A DNA stretch of 64,000 nt from SAR202 cluster bacterium bin90 (lineage in GTDB: Bacteria > Chloroflexota > Dehalococcoidia > Lucifugimonadales > JADFKI01), in assembly GCA_002238855.1 (NCBI GenBank), contig MPND01000012.1:1-64000 (forward strand). The letters are read 5' to 3'. Both the position numbers and the translations under genes were made by a program. Shown here piece after piece: positions 1 to 9,700 of this stretch. Under the pieces are notes generated by a model that saw only the letters and a program-made list of their open reading frames with translations, made no database searches and was not told the DNA's origin. Numbering within the stretch: position 1 is the first letter of the stretch; the number at the start of each line of letters is the position of its first letter.

Positions 1-2
1 TT

Positions 3-110
3 GCCCTAACTGCCTGCATGCGAAAACTGCTCGTGACCCTCAACTCCATCCTCAAGCATCGCTCGCCCTGGTATGACGTGACTCTGAAGAAAACCCACAA
101 TACCTCTTGA
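3..110 (+). mobile_element. IS110-family transposase, C-terminal fragment (cut by window edge)
   Basis: The frame beginning at base 3 reads ALTACMRKLLVTLNSILK and continues to a TGA at 108-110. This ACMRKLL(V)xLN(S)xLK pattern with a following PWYD is typical of the last residues of IS110/IS116/IS902-type DEDD transposases, which catalyse site-specific insertion without classical terminal inverted repeats. Only the last 35 codons are in the window, so intactness cannot be judged. The neighbouring toxin-antitoxin pair supports a mobile or accessory region. The identification rests on one short motif. Confidence 0.6.
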
Positions 111-214
111 CTTTGAACACAGTTGCTTTTGGGAAAGGGTTTGGAAGAGGGGCAAAGACATCCTACAAATCTTGTCCATTGCCGTTAGCCCCCGCCAAGA
201 ATAGGAGCGCATAC

Positions 215-625
215 TTGACCCAAGAATTAAGATGGCGCTACCGTTTCGATAACTTCTCCCGCGCATATACGCTATTGCGCCAAGCGCTTGATGACGGTGT
301 AGAACCATTGAACGACCTGGAGCTTGAGGGTGTCATCCAAAGGTTCGAGTACACTTTCGAGCTATCTTGGAATGTCCTGAAGGACCGTCTGGAATACGAC
401 GGAGTTACTATAGCGCCCGTCACGCCTCGACAGGTTATCAGGGAGGCTTTTCAGGCAAAACTGATAGATGATTGCGACACTTGGATAGACATGCTCACCG
501 ACCGCAATCTGATGTCTCACACTTACGACTCAGAAAGGTTTCAGGCGGTTGTTAAGAACATCCACTCACGGTATCTTGCAATCTTGGACGCCCTTTACCA
601 ACGACTGATTCCGGAGATTCTGTAG
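215..625 (+). CDS. HepT-like HEPN protein (nucleotidyltransferase substrate-binding, HI0074 family)
   Basis: This 136-residue helical protein has the RX4HXY motif (RNLMSHTY) of HEPN ribonucleases such as HepT, the toxin of type VII systems in which MntA adenylylates HepT. The HI0074 family was first named as a nucleotidyltransferase substrate-binding subunit. I chose the TTG at 215 because AGGAG lies at 203-207 and the protein then starts MTQELRWRYRFDNF, as relatives do. The longer frame from 107 would run back into the IS110 tail. The partner gene begins two bases after the stop. Toxicity is inferred from the family. Confidence 0.8.
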   Translation: MTQELRWRYRFDNFSRAYTLLRQALDDGVEPLNDLELEGVIQRFEYTFELSWNVLKDRLEYDGVTIAPVTPRQVIREAFQAKLIDDCDTWIDMLTDRNLMSHTYDSERFQAVVKNIHSRYLAILDALYQRLIPEIL

Positions 626-627
626 CA

Positions 628-942
628 GTGAGCCAACCTGATTTGACACCCTTTACGCTGGAGTCCCTCACTCGGGTGTTTGCGACATACCCTGAGTTGA
701 CGCAAGTTTTGCTCTACGGCTCACGCGCAACCGGCAAGGCAACTCCGCGCTCGGACATTGACCTTGCTACGGTGGGGATAGTCAATGACCATCGCCTCGG
801 CAGGCTCGCGCTCGACCTCGACGACCTACCCATTCCACAGAAATGCGACCTACAGGCATACGAAAGCATACGATATGCTCCATTCAGACGGCACATAGAC
901 ACCCACGGCATCACAATCTACGAAATACAGAGCAAACAATAA
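628..942 (+). CDS. MntA-like minimal nucleotidyltransferase
   Basis: This 104-residue nucleotidyltransferase of the pol-beta superfamily shows the signature G31-S32-x10-D43-x-D45 (GSRATGKATPRSDIDLA), which binds metal and NTP. In MntA/HepT modules the enzyme modifies the HEPN toxin and so acts as antitoxin. The GTG start at 628 is two bases downstream of the HEPN gene stop, so the pair is co-transcribed and probably translationally coupled. The length is normal for minimal nucleotidyltransferases and the catalytic carboxylates look intact. The pair lies beside an IS110 remnant, consistent with horizontal spread. Confidence 0.85.
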   Translation: MSQPDLTPFTLESLTRVFATYPELTQVLLYGSRATGKATPRSDIDLATVGIVNDHRLGRLALDLDDLPIPQKCDLQAYESIRYAPFRRHIDTHGITIYEIQSKQ

Positions 943-984
943 AGTCCCTTCCCTCATCAAGGCTTCACAAGGAGAGGGCTAGAG

Positions 985-1006
985 TCTGCCCCTGAGCCTG
1001 TCGAAG
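985..1006. repeat. Dispersed repeat fragment (CCTGAGCCTGTCGAAGGG type)
   Basis: A short GC-rich block related to the blocks near 35368 and 56203 (there reversed). It lies in the spacer between the nucleotidyltransferase and the ABC operon. It looks like a remnant of a small interspersed repeat. Confidence 0.4.
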
Positions 1007-1121
1007 GGGTGGATGTGAAATAGCAAATTCAAGCGCGCGAAGCATATCGGTTCTTTGAGCTGAACCCACGACACCCGAGCGCGAAAATCTTCCCCATACT
1101 ATCCATCGATGTTAGCCCCGG

Positions 1122-1835
1122 TCAGTCCCGATAGCGCAAACCTAGCTCAGCCTGCTCCAGCAACTGCCCGTCGCGTATCTCCTTCACCTCGTCCGCCATA
1201 GACAGCAATGTCGAGTCGTGCGTAGCGGAGACCACGCTGATGCCCTGCTTAATGACCATGTCCTTGAAGAGGCCGAATATCGCGTGTGCGTTGTTCGAGT
1301 CAAGCTCACCGGTCGGCTCGTCCGCCAGTATCAGGGATGGGCGTATCACGATGGCGCGCGCAATGGCGACCCGCTGCTGTTCCCCGCCCGAAAGCTCGTA
1401 GGGGCGGTGCCGCGAACGGGTCCACAGCCCAACGATGTCCAGCGCCTCTCTCGTGCGCTCTGCTCGCTCACCGGCGCTCATCCCTCTGATCCGCAGCGGA
1501 AGCTCCACATTCTCGAACGCCGACAGGAGCGGCAGCAATCCGAACGACTGGAATATGAAGCCAATGCGATGTCGCCGCAACTCCGTAAGTTCCTGCTCGT
1601 CCATTTCCGCGAGGTCTCGCTCCTCGAAAAGCACCTTGCCATCGCTCGGCCTGTCCAGCCCCGCCATGATATTCAGCAACGAGGTCTTGCCCGAACCCGA
1701 TCTGCCCACAACCGCGATGAACTGTCCCGGAAACACGTTGAGGTTGACGCCCCGCAGAGCATGCACCTCTTCCGAGTCCAGGTCATACCTGCGCTCTACA
1801 TCAACCGCCGCTAATAACCTTTGAACTCTGCTCAA
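1122..1835 (-). CDS. ABC transporter ATP-binding protein (LolD/MacB type)
   Basis: This 237-residue ATPase has a Walker A (GRSGSGKT), a Q-loop region ([10 protein letters not shown]), the signature LSGGEQQR and a Walker [13 protein letters not shown]. The EPTGELD pattern is typical of the LolD/MacB/FtsE group, which powers FtsX-type permeases. The start is a TTG with GAGGGG nine bases upstream. It is the last gene of a four-gene minus-strand operon after a second ATPase and two giant permeases, so it probably forms one side of a heterodimeric motor. The substrate is unknown. The family exports lipids, lipoproteins or peptides. Confidence 0.9.
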   Translation of the reverse strand: MSRVQRLLAAVDVERRYDLDSEEVHALRGVNLNVFPGQFIAVVGRSGSGKTSLLNIMAGLDRPSDGKVLFEERDLAEMDEQELTELRRHRIGFIFQSFGLLPLLSAFENVELPLRIRGMSAGERAERTREALDIVGLWTRSRHRPYELSGGEQQRVAIARAIVIRPSLILADEPTGELDSNNAHAIFGLFKDMVIKQGISVVSATHDSTLLSMADEVKEIRDGQLLEQAELGLRYRD

Positions 1836-1884
1836 CTGCCAATTCCCCTCAAATCCTATCTATCCTGTACATCCTGTGAGTTCC

Positions 1885-2778
1885 CTACTGAACATCGTCA
1901 GGCGTCAGAGTAACCATCCCATCCACCGTGTCGATGCGCGCGCGCTCCCCGATCTTCAGCTTGTCGATGATGTCTCGCGGTATCTGCACTCTGCCACTGC
2001 CATCAACCAGGATGAACTCCTCCAGCGGTTGGTCGGTTGCGACCGCGCCAGACAGCCTCTGGAAAGTAACCCTGCGACGCACCTCGGTCGCCATCTTGCC
2101 GTCCCTTATCATGACGACACGTCCCACTTTGTACGCGATGTCCGGGTCGTGCGTGACGATAAGAATCGTAGTATCGAGCTCGCGGTTGATTTCTCCGAAC
2201 AGATCAAGGATTTCCGCAGCAGTATTGTCATCGAGCTCACCCGTTGGCTCGTCTGCCAGCAGCAGCGGCGGATGATTGGCAAGCGCAACCGCGATCGCTA
2301 CGCGCTGCTGCTCGCCCCCACTCAACTTCTCAGGCGTATGACCCATCCGATGCCCAAGACCGACAAGCTCCAGCAGCTCCTCGGCGCGCCTTCTGCGCTC
2401 TCGCGGCGATGTAAAGGTCAGCATCATCGGCAGTGCAACATTCTCCACCGCCGTCAGGTACGGGAACATGTTCCGGCTCGTCTGCTGCCAGATGAATCCT
2501 ACTTCGTCCCGCCTGTACAACTCCGTCTCGTTAGGCGTCATGCGCAGCAGGTCCTTGTCGCCCACACTGACGCGACCCGCCGAGGGTGAGTCGTAGCCCG
2601 CAAGGATGTTGAGCAGCGTACTCTTCCCGCTCCCGCTCGCTCCTACGATTGCCACCACCTCGTTGCGCTGCACTGTCAGGTCAAGGCCACGCAGCGCAAC
2701 CACCTCCAGGTCGGCAATCTTGTATATCTTGAACAGGTCTTCGCAGACGATGTACGCCTCCCTGTTCGCGTATGTCAT
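1885..2778 (-). CDS. ABC ATPase with C-terminal AbrB/SpoVT-like domain
   Basis: This 297-residue protein begins with a MacB/LolD-type ATPase: Walker A GASGSGKST at residues 46-54, signature LSGGEQQR, Walker [14 protein letters not shown] and the switch histidine in IVTHD. After about residue 240 it continues into a segment reading VDGSGRVQIPRDIIDKLKI and ending in VTLTPDD. This matches the swapped-hairpin AbrB/SpoVT DNA-binding fold. A transporter ATPase carrying a transcription-factor-like tail is unusual and might tie export to regulation or only aid dimerisation. It lies 42 bp downstream of the permease at 2821-6576. Confidence 0.88.
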   Translation of the reverse strand: MTYANREAYIVCEDLFKIYKIADLEVVALRGLDLTVQRNEVVAIVGASGSGKSTLLNILAGYDSPSAGRVSVGDKDLLRMTPNETELYRRDEVGFIWQQTSRNMFPYLTAVENVALPMMLTFTSPRERRRRAEELLELVGLGHRMGHTPEKLSGGEQQRVAIAVALANHPPLLLADEPTGELDDNTAAEILDLFGEINRELDTTILIVTHDPDIAYKVGRVVMIRDGKMATEVRRRVTFQRLSGAVATDQPLEEFILVDGSGRVQIPRDIIDKLKIGERARIDTVDGMVTLTPDDVQ

Positions 2779-2820
2779 ATCTTTATCCCCTTCACACTAA
2801 TGTTTGACTTCGGCGTCAGC

Positions 2821-5800
2821 CTAAAGCTCGCCAAGCCTCAGTATTCTCTGCAGCGAAATCCGGCGTATGAACCAGATCATGCCCAGAATTATTGCCGTGA
2901 ACACCAGAATCATGAAGCCGTAGGTGATTGCCAGCGTGCCCCAATCTATCTCCAGCACGAACGGCGGCAACACCTGCGTCCCACGGTCATTGTGGCTGAG
3001 GAACGGCATAATGATTGCGCCGAGTCGCCGGCCCATCTCGGCGCCCAGCGCCATCCCCGCCCCGATGACGATTGCCTGCTCCAGCCATACCAGCGTAATC
3101 AGTTGCCGCATGGAGAAGCCAACGGTGCGCATTAGCCCGAACTGCATTTCGCGTTCACGGAACGACACATAGGAATGCACAAGGAACCCCAGGCAACTCA
3201 GGATAAGCACCGCTCCGAATGCCATGAAGAGCAATGCGCGCCAGCCTGCATGCACCAGCGGATCAACCGCCGCATCCTCCAGCGCCTCCACTCGGTCATG
3301 CACCGCCCTGCTCTGGAACGGCTCCCCTTCGTCACGCATTTCCGATACGAGCGCAGCCCTCTCGTTGCCGTTGGACGTTGTCTTAATCCACATCTCGTTG
3401 GGCTTCACCTCAGCGGATGTCGGTTCGAGGTTCGTATACCGCACAACCGACGCCACATCCGCAATGAGGTATCGCTTGCTCACCGTATTGAGCGTTGGGA
3501 AGTATTCGAACGAGTCTATGATGTGTATCGGCGTGCGGTGCCCCGATATTGAGACCGTAAACTCCTCTCCCACCTTGTGTCCCGTGTCCGCGAGGAACGA
3601 CTTGCTCGCCAGTACAGGCAGCGGACTCGCGGGCGGCCCGTGGTAAATGCCGCGTCCGGTAAGCGGCGGCCCCTCCGACCAGATGAACTGCGCCGCGTCC
3701 ATTAATGCAGGATTGTCCGTACTTGTGCTTACAGGCTGCAGGATGTCAGTGATGGACTCGCGAGCGCCCCGCAGGATGGTCCATTCGGACACCGTATCGA
3801 AGTCCTCCAGAACTGTGACCTTGTTCGTGCCGTCCCTGACCCAGATACTTTCGATGATGACATTGCCCGCTCGCAGCCTGCCGCGCGAGTTGGTGTCATG
3901 GATAGCCAGCGAAACCATCGTCAGAGGATGCACCGGCTGAAGCGGCACGAACCGCCTGAATGTAGTCCCTCGCTCCAGTCCGCGCTCAAGAGTCAGCCAG
4001 TCCCCGTTGCCGCCAAGCCGTCCCATCACATAAGTGAAATACCTGTCGTTGGCGTCCTTAATGCGCAGGGACAATGCAAGGCTCTCTCGCGGTCTGTCCG
4101 GCTTGACACGAATCCCGATGCCGCGCGAATTGTCGGGCAGGTCAATGCCAATCGGCTGGTTCTGTTGCTCCAGCTGGGTAAGCATTTCACCTATCGGACG
4201 ATCCGCAAAGTCGCCCCTGAACCAGCCAATGCGCCCCATAGTCTCGCCGTCCACGGCAACCATCGTATAGCTTTCGCCCAGCAGCTTGGACAGGTCCGAG
4301 CCGAACGCCTTGACAACCGGCGACACCTCCTCGACCAATGGAATCGCCTCGTAAGTCTCGACGAGAGACAGGCTCGTCCCCCGGTTATTCACGGTCAGCC
4401 CCTCCACACGGACATCCGCACCGGTAGCGTACTGCGCCTGCTCTTCGAAGCTGCGTTCCAATGTCCCGCCAAAGCTCGCCGCAAAAATACCAAGTCCCGC
4501 CATGAGTATGAGCAGCAACGACATCCGAGCATAGTGCGTGGGGTTGCGCGCCATCTGCCACATACCCATCGAGAAACCAACCGGCGCCCTTTGCGCAAAT
4601 GCGCTGAATGCCAGGAATATCACTCCGAGCGGCAGCGGCAGGAAGAAACTCGCCCCAGCCGACACGCTGACGACCAGCACACCGCCAACAATCCCGGGCG
4701 TTATAGCCGTGCCGGCGTTGCTATAGGCAAGGAACTCCAACACGGGCACAGCGACAGGACCAAGCATCAGCGCGACAACCACCGCCACCTGCGCCACCAG
4801 CCCTACGGCGCGCAGCCTGCCGTCCGAAAGCCGCTCCGTCACCCCATACAAGGCCACCATGACAGCGATTATCCCCAGGGAAATCCCGCGCGCCGCCCAG
4901 TCAGCGGCCTCACCGTCGCCGAACAGTATCGTCGCGGCTTGCACTGCCGCAACCACGCCAACAATGAGATGCATGAGGTTCGGCGATTCGCCGCTGATGT
5001 ACCGAATTGAAAGCGGGAACAGGCGCAGCAGCGCCACGGCGAACGCCACCAGTATCAGCGCAGGCACCGCTAGCAGGGCCTGGTTCACCGCTACGCTCCC
5101 GAACAGTCCCGTTGCCACAACAGAACCTTGATCGTGAAGCTGGCGGAACAGGAAAATGCTCACCACAAGGAGCATCACATCCAGATAGTACCGCTGATAG
5201 AAGGGCGGCCCGGTAGGACGCGCCGACTGCTGCCTATGCCGCGTCACGCCGATGCGAGAAGCGCGCACCGCGGGAATGAGCAGCGCTCCGAAGCTGAACA
5301 GCCCACCCAGGCCGCTCATCAGGTACGCGCCGCTGGTAATGAAGACATTCAGACGGCCGCCTCCGCTCAGTTCTGAGAACGCGGGCGTATATCCCATCAG
5401 GCTGATTATCGTGGCTGCGAGTATCGGGGCGACCGCAATAGCGATTATGGATATTGTCGCGCCCTCAAGTATGAACACCACAAGTATCTGACCCGAACTT
5501 GCGCCACGACTCCTCAGCAGCGCAAGCTCCCCGCGCTGCTGCTCCACGAGCAGAGAAGAAAGTGTAACCACGTAATACAGGATGACGACCGCTATCAGCA
5601 CCATCACCACGAACATTGGAATCTTGCTGAAGAACAGCCGCCTGTCGTACTCCACGAGCGTAGAGTCGAGCGCGGTTAGCTGTCGAAAGCCGAACAGATT
5701 CGTGGCAAGCTGAGTCCGCATCGACCGCACATGCAGGTGCGTGATGGTCGTGTTGCCCGCATTCAGACGCTCGCGGTCCGTATCGAGATGCCATGCGTAT

Positions 5801-6576
5801 GAGGCGTCCATGTCCGTGAATGAAGCGCCCAGTATATTGAAAAACATCTGCTCAGAGATGTACAGCGGCAGAGTCCGGAACGATCCTGATGTGACAGACT
5901 TGAACAGCGTGTCGTCCTGGTGCCAGAATTCCGAGTCAGGGTCGTTGCGCTCGAACAGTCCGGTGATGACGATGCTGGTATATGGCAGGCGGTCACGCCA
6001 GTATGGGACTGCGGAAATCCTGTCGCCAACGCCAACGCCAAACAACTCTGCGGCTGCGACAGGAACGATCGCCTCGAATAGCAGAGGCTCCGTCGAAGTT
6101 TGAAGAGGCTGTTCACTGGGGAACCTTCCCCCGGGCTGCAGAGTTATGTTGTCAGGCAGTCGCGGGTTGAATGTGAAGAAGGCGCGCGCGTCATCCTTGC
6201 CCGCGTTTTCCTCGTTCCCCGGCATTGTCAGGTAGAAGGTTGCGGACTTGGCGCTGCGCTGCACATCCTGAAACAGCCAGTCGAGACGGCCTTCGAACTG
6301 GTGGGTCATCGCGTTCGAGACCTTCTCAAACTCCTCGACGGTGGCAGGCCCCCGCTCCGCCTTCAGCAGTATGTCCAGGTCCAGAGGCTCAACCTTGTCC
6401 AGCGAGTTCTTCAGCGCAAGCTCGCGCAGCGCATCGAAGTAGATGACCGTTCCCGCCATTACTGTGGACGACAGCAACACGCCAATGACGACGGTAGAGA
6501 GTAGCCGCCAGTGCGACAGGCTACGCTTGGCTACCATCGGCCACGCTGCGACTATTGCGGATACTACTTGGCGCAT
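2821..6576 (-). CDS. Giant FtsX-like ABC permease (1251 aa)
   Basis: This large permease has an N-terminal membrane helix (about residues 25-45), a long extracytoplasmic MacB-like periplasmic/core domain, a central helix cluster (about 310-620, with the FtsX-like stretch LVEQQRGELALLRSRGAS), a second extracytoplasmic domain, and a C-terminal FtsX cluster with REMQFGLMRTVGFSMRQL. The two FtsX halves make it a double-length permease. Similar pairs of huge permeases occur with MacB/LolD ATPases and are thought to act as mechanotransmission exporters. It lies between its paralog (6720-10367) and the two ATPases. The substrate cannot be read from the sequence. Confidence 0.88.
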   Translation of the reverse strand: MRQVVSAIVAAWPMVAKRSLSHWRLLSTVVIGVLLSSTVMAGTVIYFDALRELALKNSLDKVEPLDLDILLKAERGPATVEEFEKVSNAMTHQFEGRLDWLFQDVQRSAKSATFYLTMPGNEENAGKDDARAFFTFNPRLPDNITLQPGGRFPSEQPLQTSTEPLLFEAIVPVAAAELFGVGVGDRISAVPYWRDRLPYTSIVITGLFERNDPDSEFWHQDDTLFKSVTSGSFRTLPLYISEQMFFNILGASFTDMDASYAWHLDTDRERLNAGNTTITHLHVRSMRTQLATNLFGFRQLTALDSTLVEYDRRLFFSKIPMFVVMVLIAVVILYYVVTLSSLLVEQQRGELALLRSRGASSGQILVVFILEGATISIIAIAVAPILAATIISLMGYTPAFSELSGGGRLNVFITSGAYLMSGLGGLFSFGALLIPAVRASRIGVTRHRQQSARPTGPPFYQRYYLDVMLLVVSIFLFRQLHDQGSVVATGLFGSVAVNQALLAVPALILVAFAVALLRLFPLSIRYISGESPNLMHLIVGVVAAVQAATILFGDGEAADWAARGISLGIIAVMVALYGVTERLSDGRLRAVGLVAQVAVVVALMLGPVAVPVLEFLAYSNAGTAITPGIVGGVLVVSVSAGASFFLPLPLGVIFLAFSAFAQRAPVGFSMGMWQMARNPTHYARMSLLLILMAGLGIFAASFGGTLERSFEEQAQYATGADVRVEGLTVNNRGTSLSLVETYEAIPLVEEVSPVVKAFGSDLSKLLGESYTMVAVDGETMGRIGWFRGDFADRPIGEMLTQLEQQNQPIGIDLPDNSRGIGIRVKPDRPRESLALSLRIKDANDRYFTYVMGRLGGNGDWLTLERGLERGTTFRRFVPLQPVHPLTMVSLAIHDTNSRGRLRAGNVIIESIWVRDGTNKVTVLEDFDTVSEWTILRGARESITDILQPVSTSTDNPALMDAAQFIWSEGPPLTGRGIYHGPPASPLPVLASKSFLADTGHKVGEEFTVSISGHRTPIHIIDSFEYFPTLNTVSKRYLIADVASVVRYTNLEPTSAEVKPNEMWIKTTSNGNERAALVSEMRDEGEPFQSRAVHDRVEALEDAAVDPLVHAGWRALLFMAFGAVLILSCLGFLVHSYVSFREREMQFGLMRTVGFSMRQLITLVWLEQAIVIGAGMALGAEMGRRLGAIIMPFLSHNDRGTQVLPPFVLEIDWGTLAITYGFMILVFTAIILGMIWFIRRISLQRILRLGEL

Positions 6577-6719
6577 ATCAGATCTATCTGTGTTTCAGCC
6601 TGTCCATATTTGATGTGAGTCAGTCCCCTGAGTCAGTACCTTTTGATAAGGGACGGTCGGGTTGTGCCGGATTGTGTCGTACTATTGTTTCGTACTATTA
6701 TTGCTTGTAGAGAAACGCA

Positions 6720-9700
6720 TCACTCAAGTCTCGATATCGCGTGGAAGTCCAGGTTGCGCATACTCTGTGTGAGGCGATAAACCGAGAGTGCGAAAATGCC
6801 GATCAGAATGACATAAAGCGGCACGAGAGAACGCAAGTCTGTCTCCATGATAAATGGCGGCACGACCTGCCTTCCATTCTCGGTAACCGCAACCGATGAT
6901 ACCATAAGGTCGCTCATCAGCAGGCCCGCGCCGGTTCCCAATCCGATGCCCACTGCCACTATTATAAAGTGCTCGAGTATCAGCAAGCCCGCCATCTGCC
7001 GCGAGGAGAGCCCCACGGACTGCAGGAATCCCATCTCGTTCCGGCTCCGATTTGCGAAGGCAAGCATATAGGTCACATACCCAAGCCCGGCAGTAAACAC
7101 GATAATTGCCATCGCAAGCAGCACCATCGCCTGCCAGCCTGCGGTTATCAGCGGATCGAGTCTTATCTGCTCAAGCTGCGTCTCGCGGTCATGCACAAGG
7201 TCGCGACCGACAAGTCGCGTTACGACATCCCGCACCGAAGTTCCTGCCCCTGAAGCCTTTTCGATGAACATCTCGTTAGGCGTCGCCACCAGCGAAGGGC
7301 TTAGGATATTGATGTGCCGGATAAGAGTCTCGAGGTCGGCTACCAGGAAACCGGCGCCGGTCGGACTGAGCGTAGGGAAGAAGTCAACGCTGTCGCGCAG
7401 ATGCACCGGGATGAAGCGACCCTTCAGCTCCACGATTAGCGCATCGCCGACTCGCGCGCCGGATGTTCGCAGGAACGAACTGCTCGCAACCACGGGCACG
7501 TGACCTCCGCTTGGGCTCCTGTATATTCCACGCAACCCGTTGTCGGTGTCCTTCCCGAAGCTGAACAGGCCGGCGTTTGCGCCCTGATTCACATCTTCAT
7601 TCGTAAGGACGAGCGAATCTGACGAAATCGTGGAAGTTGCGAGTGGCAGCCAGGTTGAACGGGGGTCCTCGAAGTCCTCCAACACCTGCGTCGTGCCGTC
7701 TCTCTTTATCGCGTGCAGGTTATCAAGAAGAATGGAACCCGCTGTGCCAGCCGGGCCGAAGACCGGCTCGTATATCTGTATGGACGCCAACTGAACAGGC
7801 CGTTTCATCCTCTGCGGCACTTGCAGCGCGCGCGCATGCCACTCGGTAGGCCCCATGTTGCCCAGGGAAACGGTATCCAGGACGCCGTCCGCATCCTGCA
7901 ATACCAGCCACATGAACATATTCGGATATACTTCTGCGGGCTTCATCCAGAGTCCCACGCCGACCGCGTCATCCGGCAAAGTTATAGGCTCACTGACTGT
8001 GAGCGGCCTGAGAGCCCGCATGACCTCCGGCAATGTGCTGCGCGAAAAATCATCTCGATACCAGGAATGATAGTGGAAGTCGTCGGACTCGACTGCGAGC
8101 ATTCGGAACGTGTTGCCGGAATAGTTCGCGCCCAGTGTGCCCCGGTCCCTGAACGCCAGCGAGACGGCAGTTACACCGGGAATGGTCAGGTAGCGGTCCC
8201 GAAGCCCGTCAACGCTGCGCGCAATGAAACCGGGAATATTGGACACACGCATGTCCGCCGCCACATCGTAGAGAATGCGCTCCTGGTAGCTCCTGTTGAG
8301 CGTGCCTCCAACTGTCGTCGCCAGCACCGCAAGCCCCGTCACCATCACGAGAAGCAGCACCAGCCAGCTATACTGCAGTGGGTTGCGCGCCATGTGCCAC
8401 AGACTGAGCGACACCCACACTGGCGACCTGTCCGAAAGCAACACCAAGCCGTAGAATACCAGTTGCAGCGGCACTATCGCACCAAAGGCCAGGGTCGGGA
8501 TATTTGCCAGGGTCCCGTCAGTTGGTGGGTATAGGTAAATCAGCGCGGCTGTAAGCGCAATTTGCGCCGCCGTGCCATAAAGCCTTGAACGAACTCTCGA
8601 AGATCGCTGCGTCGCCCAATACGCTGCAGCCACCATTAGCGCTATCGCGGTCGGCGGAAGCACCCCCACATAGTCGCCCTGCCTCACGCCATCAGACGCC
8701 AGGGTGAGCGCAAGCGTAGCAGTTATGACCCAGACATAGAGATGCACGAGGGCAGGCGACTCTCCGCTGATGAAGCGCACAAACAAAGGGAAAAAGCGCA
8801 TGAATACCAGCGCAACAAGCGTAAGCAGCAGCACGGGAGCAAATAGCAGCGCCTCGTTTATTTCCACGCCACTGAATAGCCCTCCTGACACTATCTGCCC
8901 TCTGGCATTCAACTCCCAGAAGACCAACCCACCGATGATAAGCACCAAGACATCGAGATAGTAGCGCTGGAAGAACGGCACTTCGGGTGGGCGGGATGAG
9001 CGCAGCTTGTGAATGATGAGCCCCGTGCGCGCGCCTATTACACTTGGCACGACATATATGGCGAGGCTCAGCGCGCCCACCGCAGCAGCGACCAGGAACG
9101 GCGTCCAGCGCCAATTCACCGGCAGCAGGGAGCCGTTAGTTATCTCCGTGAAGTAAGGCAGCTTGCCCGAAACCGCAATTATGCCCATGGCAAGCAGCGG
9201 CGCTATAACGACCGCCACTGCAGTAATGACCAACCCCTCGATGGCATACAGGCGCACAAGCTGCGCCATGCTCACGCCTCGACTGCGCAGCAGCGCGACA
9301 TCGTCCTCCCTGCTCTGCACCAGGTACGAGACCATCATCGACATGTAGTAGAGCACTGTGATGACCGTGATGGTCAGCAGTAGCAAAAGCGGTATGCTCG
9401 TAAAGAAGCTGCGTCGCTCAAAGCGGTCTAGCAGAGAAGTGATACCCGTGAACACGGCGCTGCCCTGCATCTGGACCGCCATGCCGCCTTCAAGGTTATC
9501 TAGGCGCGCCCTCAACTCAACCGGCCATATCTTTTTCAGCGGCTCCTTATCAACGAAGATGTACCATGATGACGAAACCAGGCTGCCCGGATAGGCCTTG
9601 CCCATGCTGTCCAGCAGAGCCTGCCTCGTAACGAAGAGCGCGATGGGAGGCTCTTCAGGGTCCACTTCGATGCCCACATCCGGGATCTCTTCGAGCGGTG

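Noticed and set aside
3898-5010. Long plus-strand open frame (370 codons) across the permease gene
   Set aside because: It is antisense to a clearly conserved FtsX-like permease. The amino acid composition (His/Arg/Pro-rich) is that of a GC-rich shadow frame.
6100-6504. Plus-strand frame opposite the permease N-terminus
   Set aside because: No ribosome site, no family, opposite strand of a conserved coding region.
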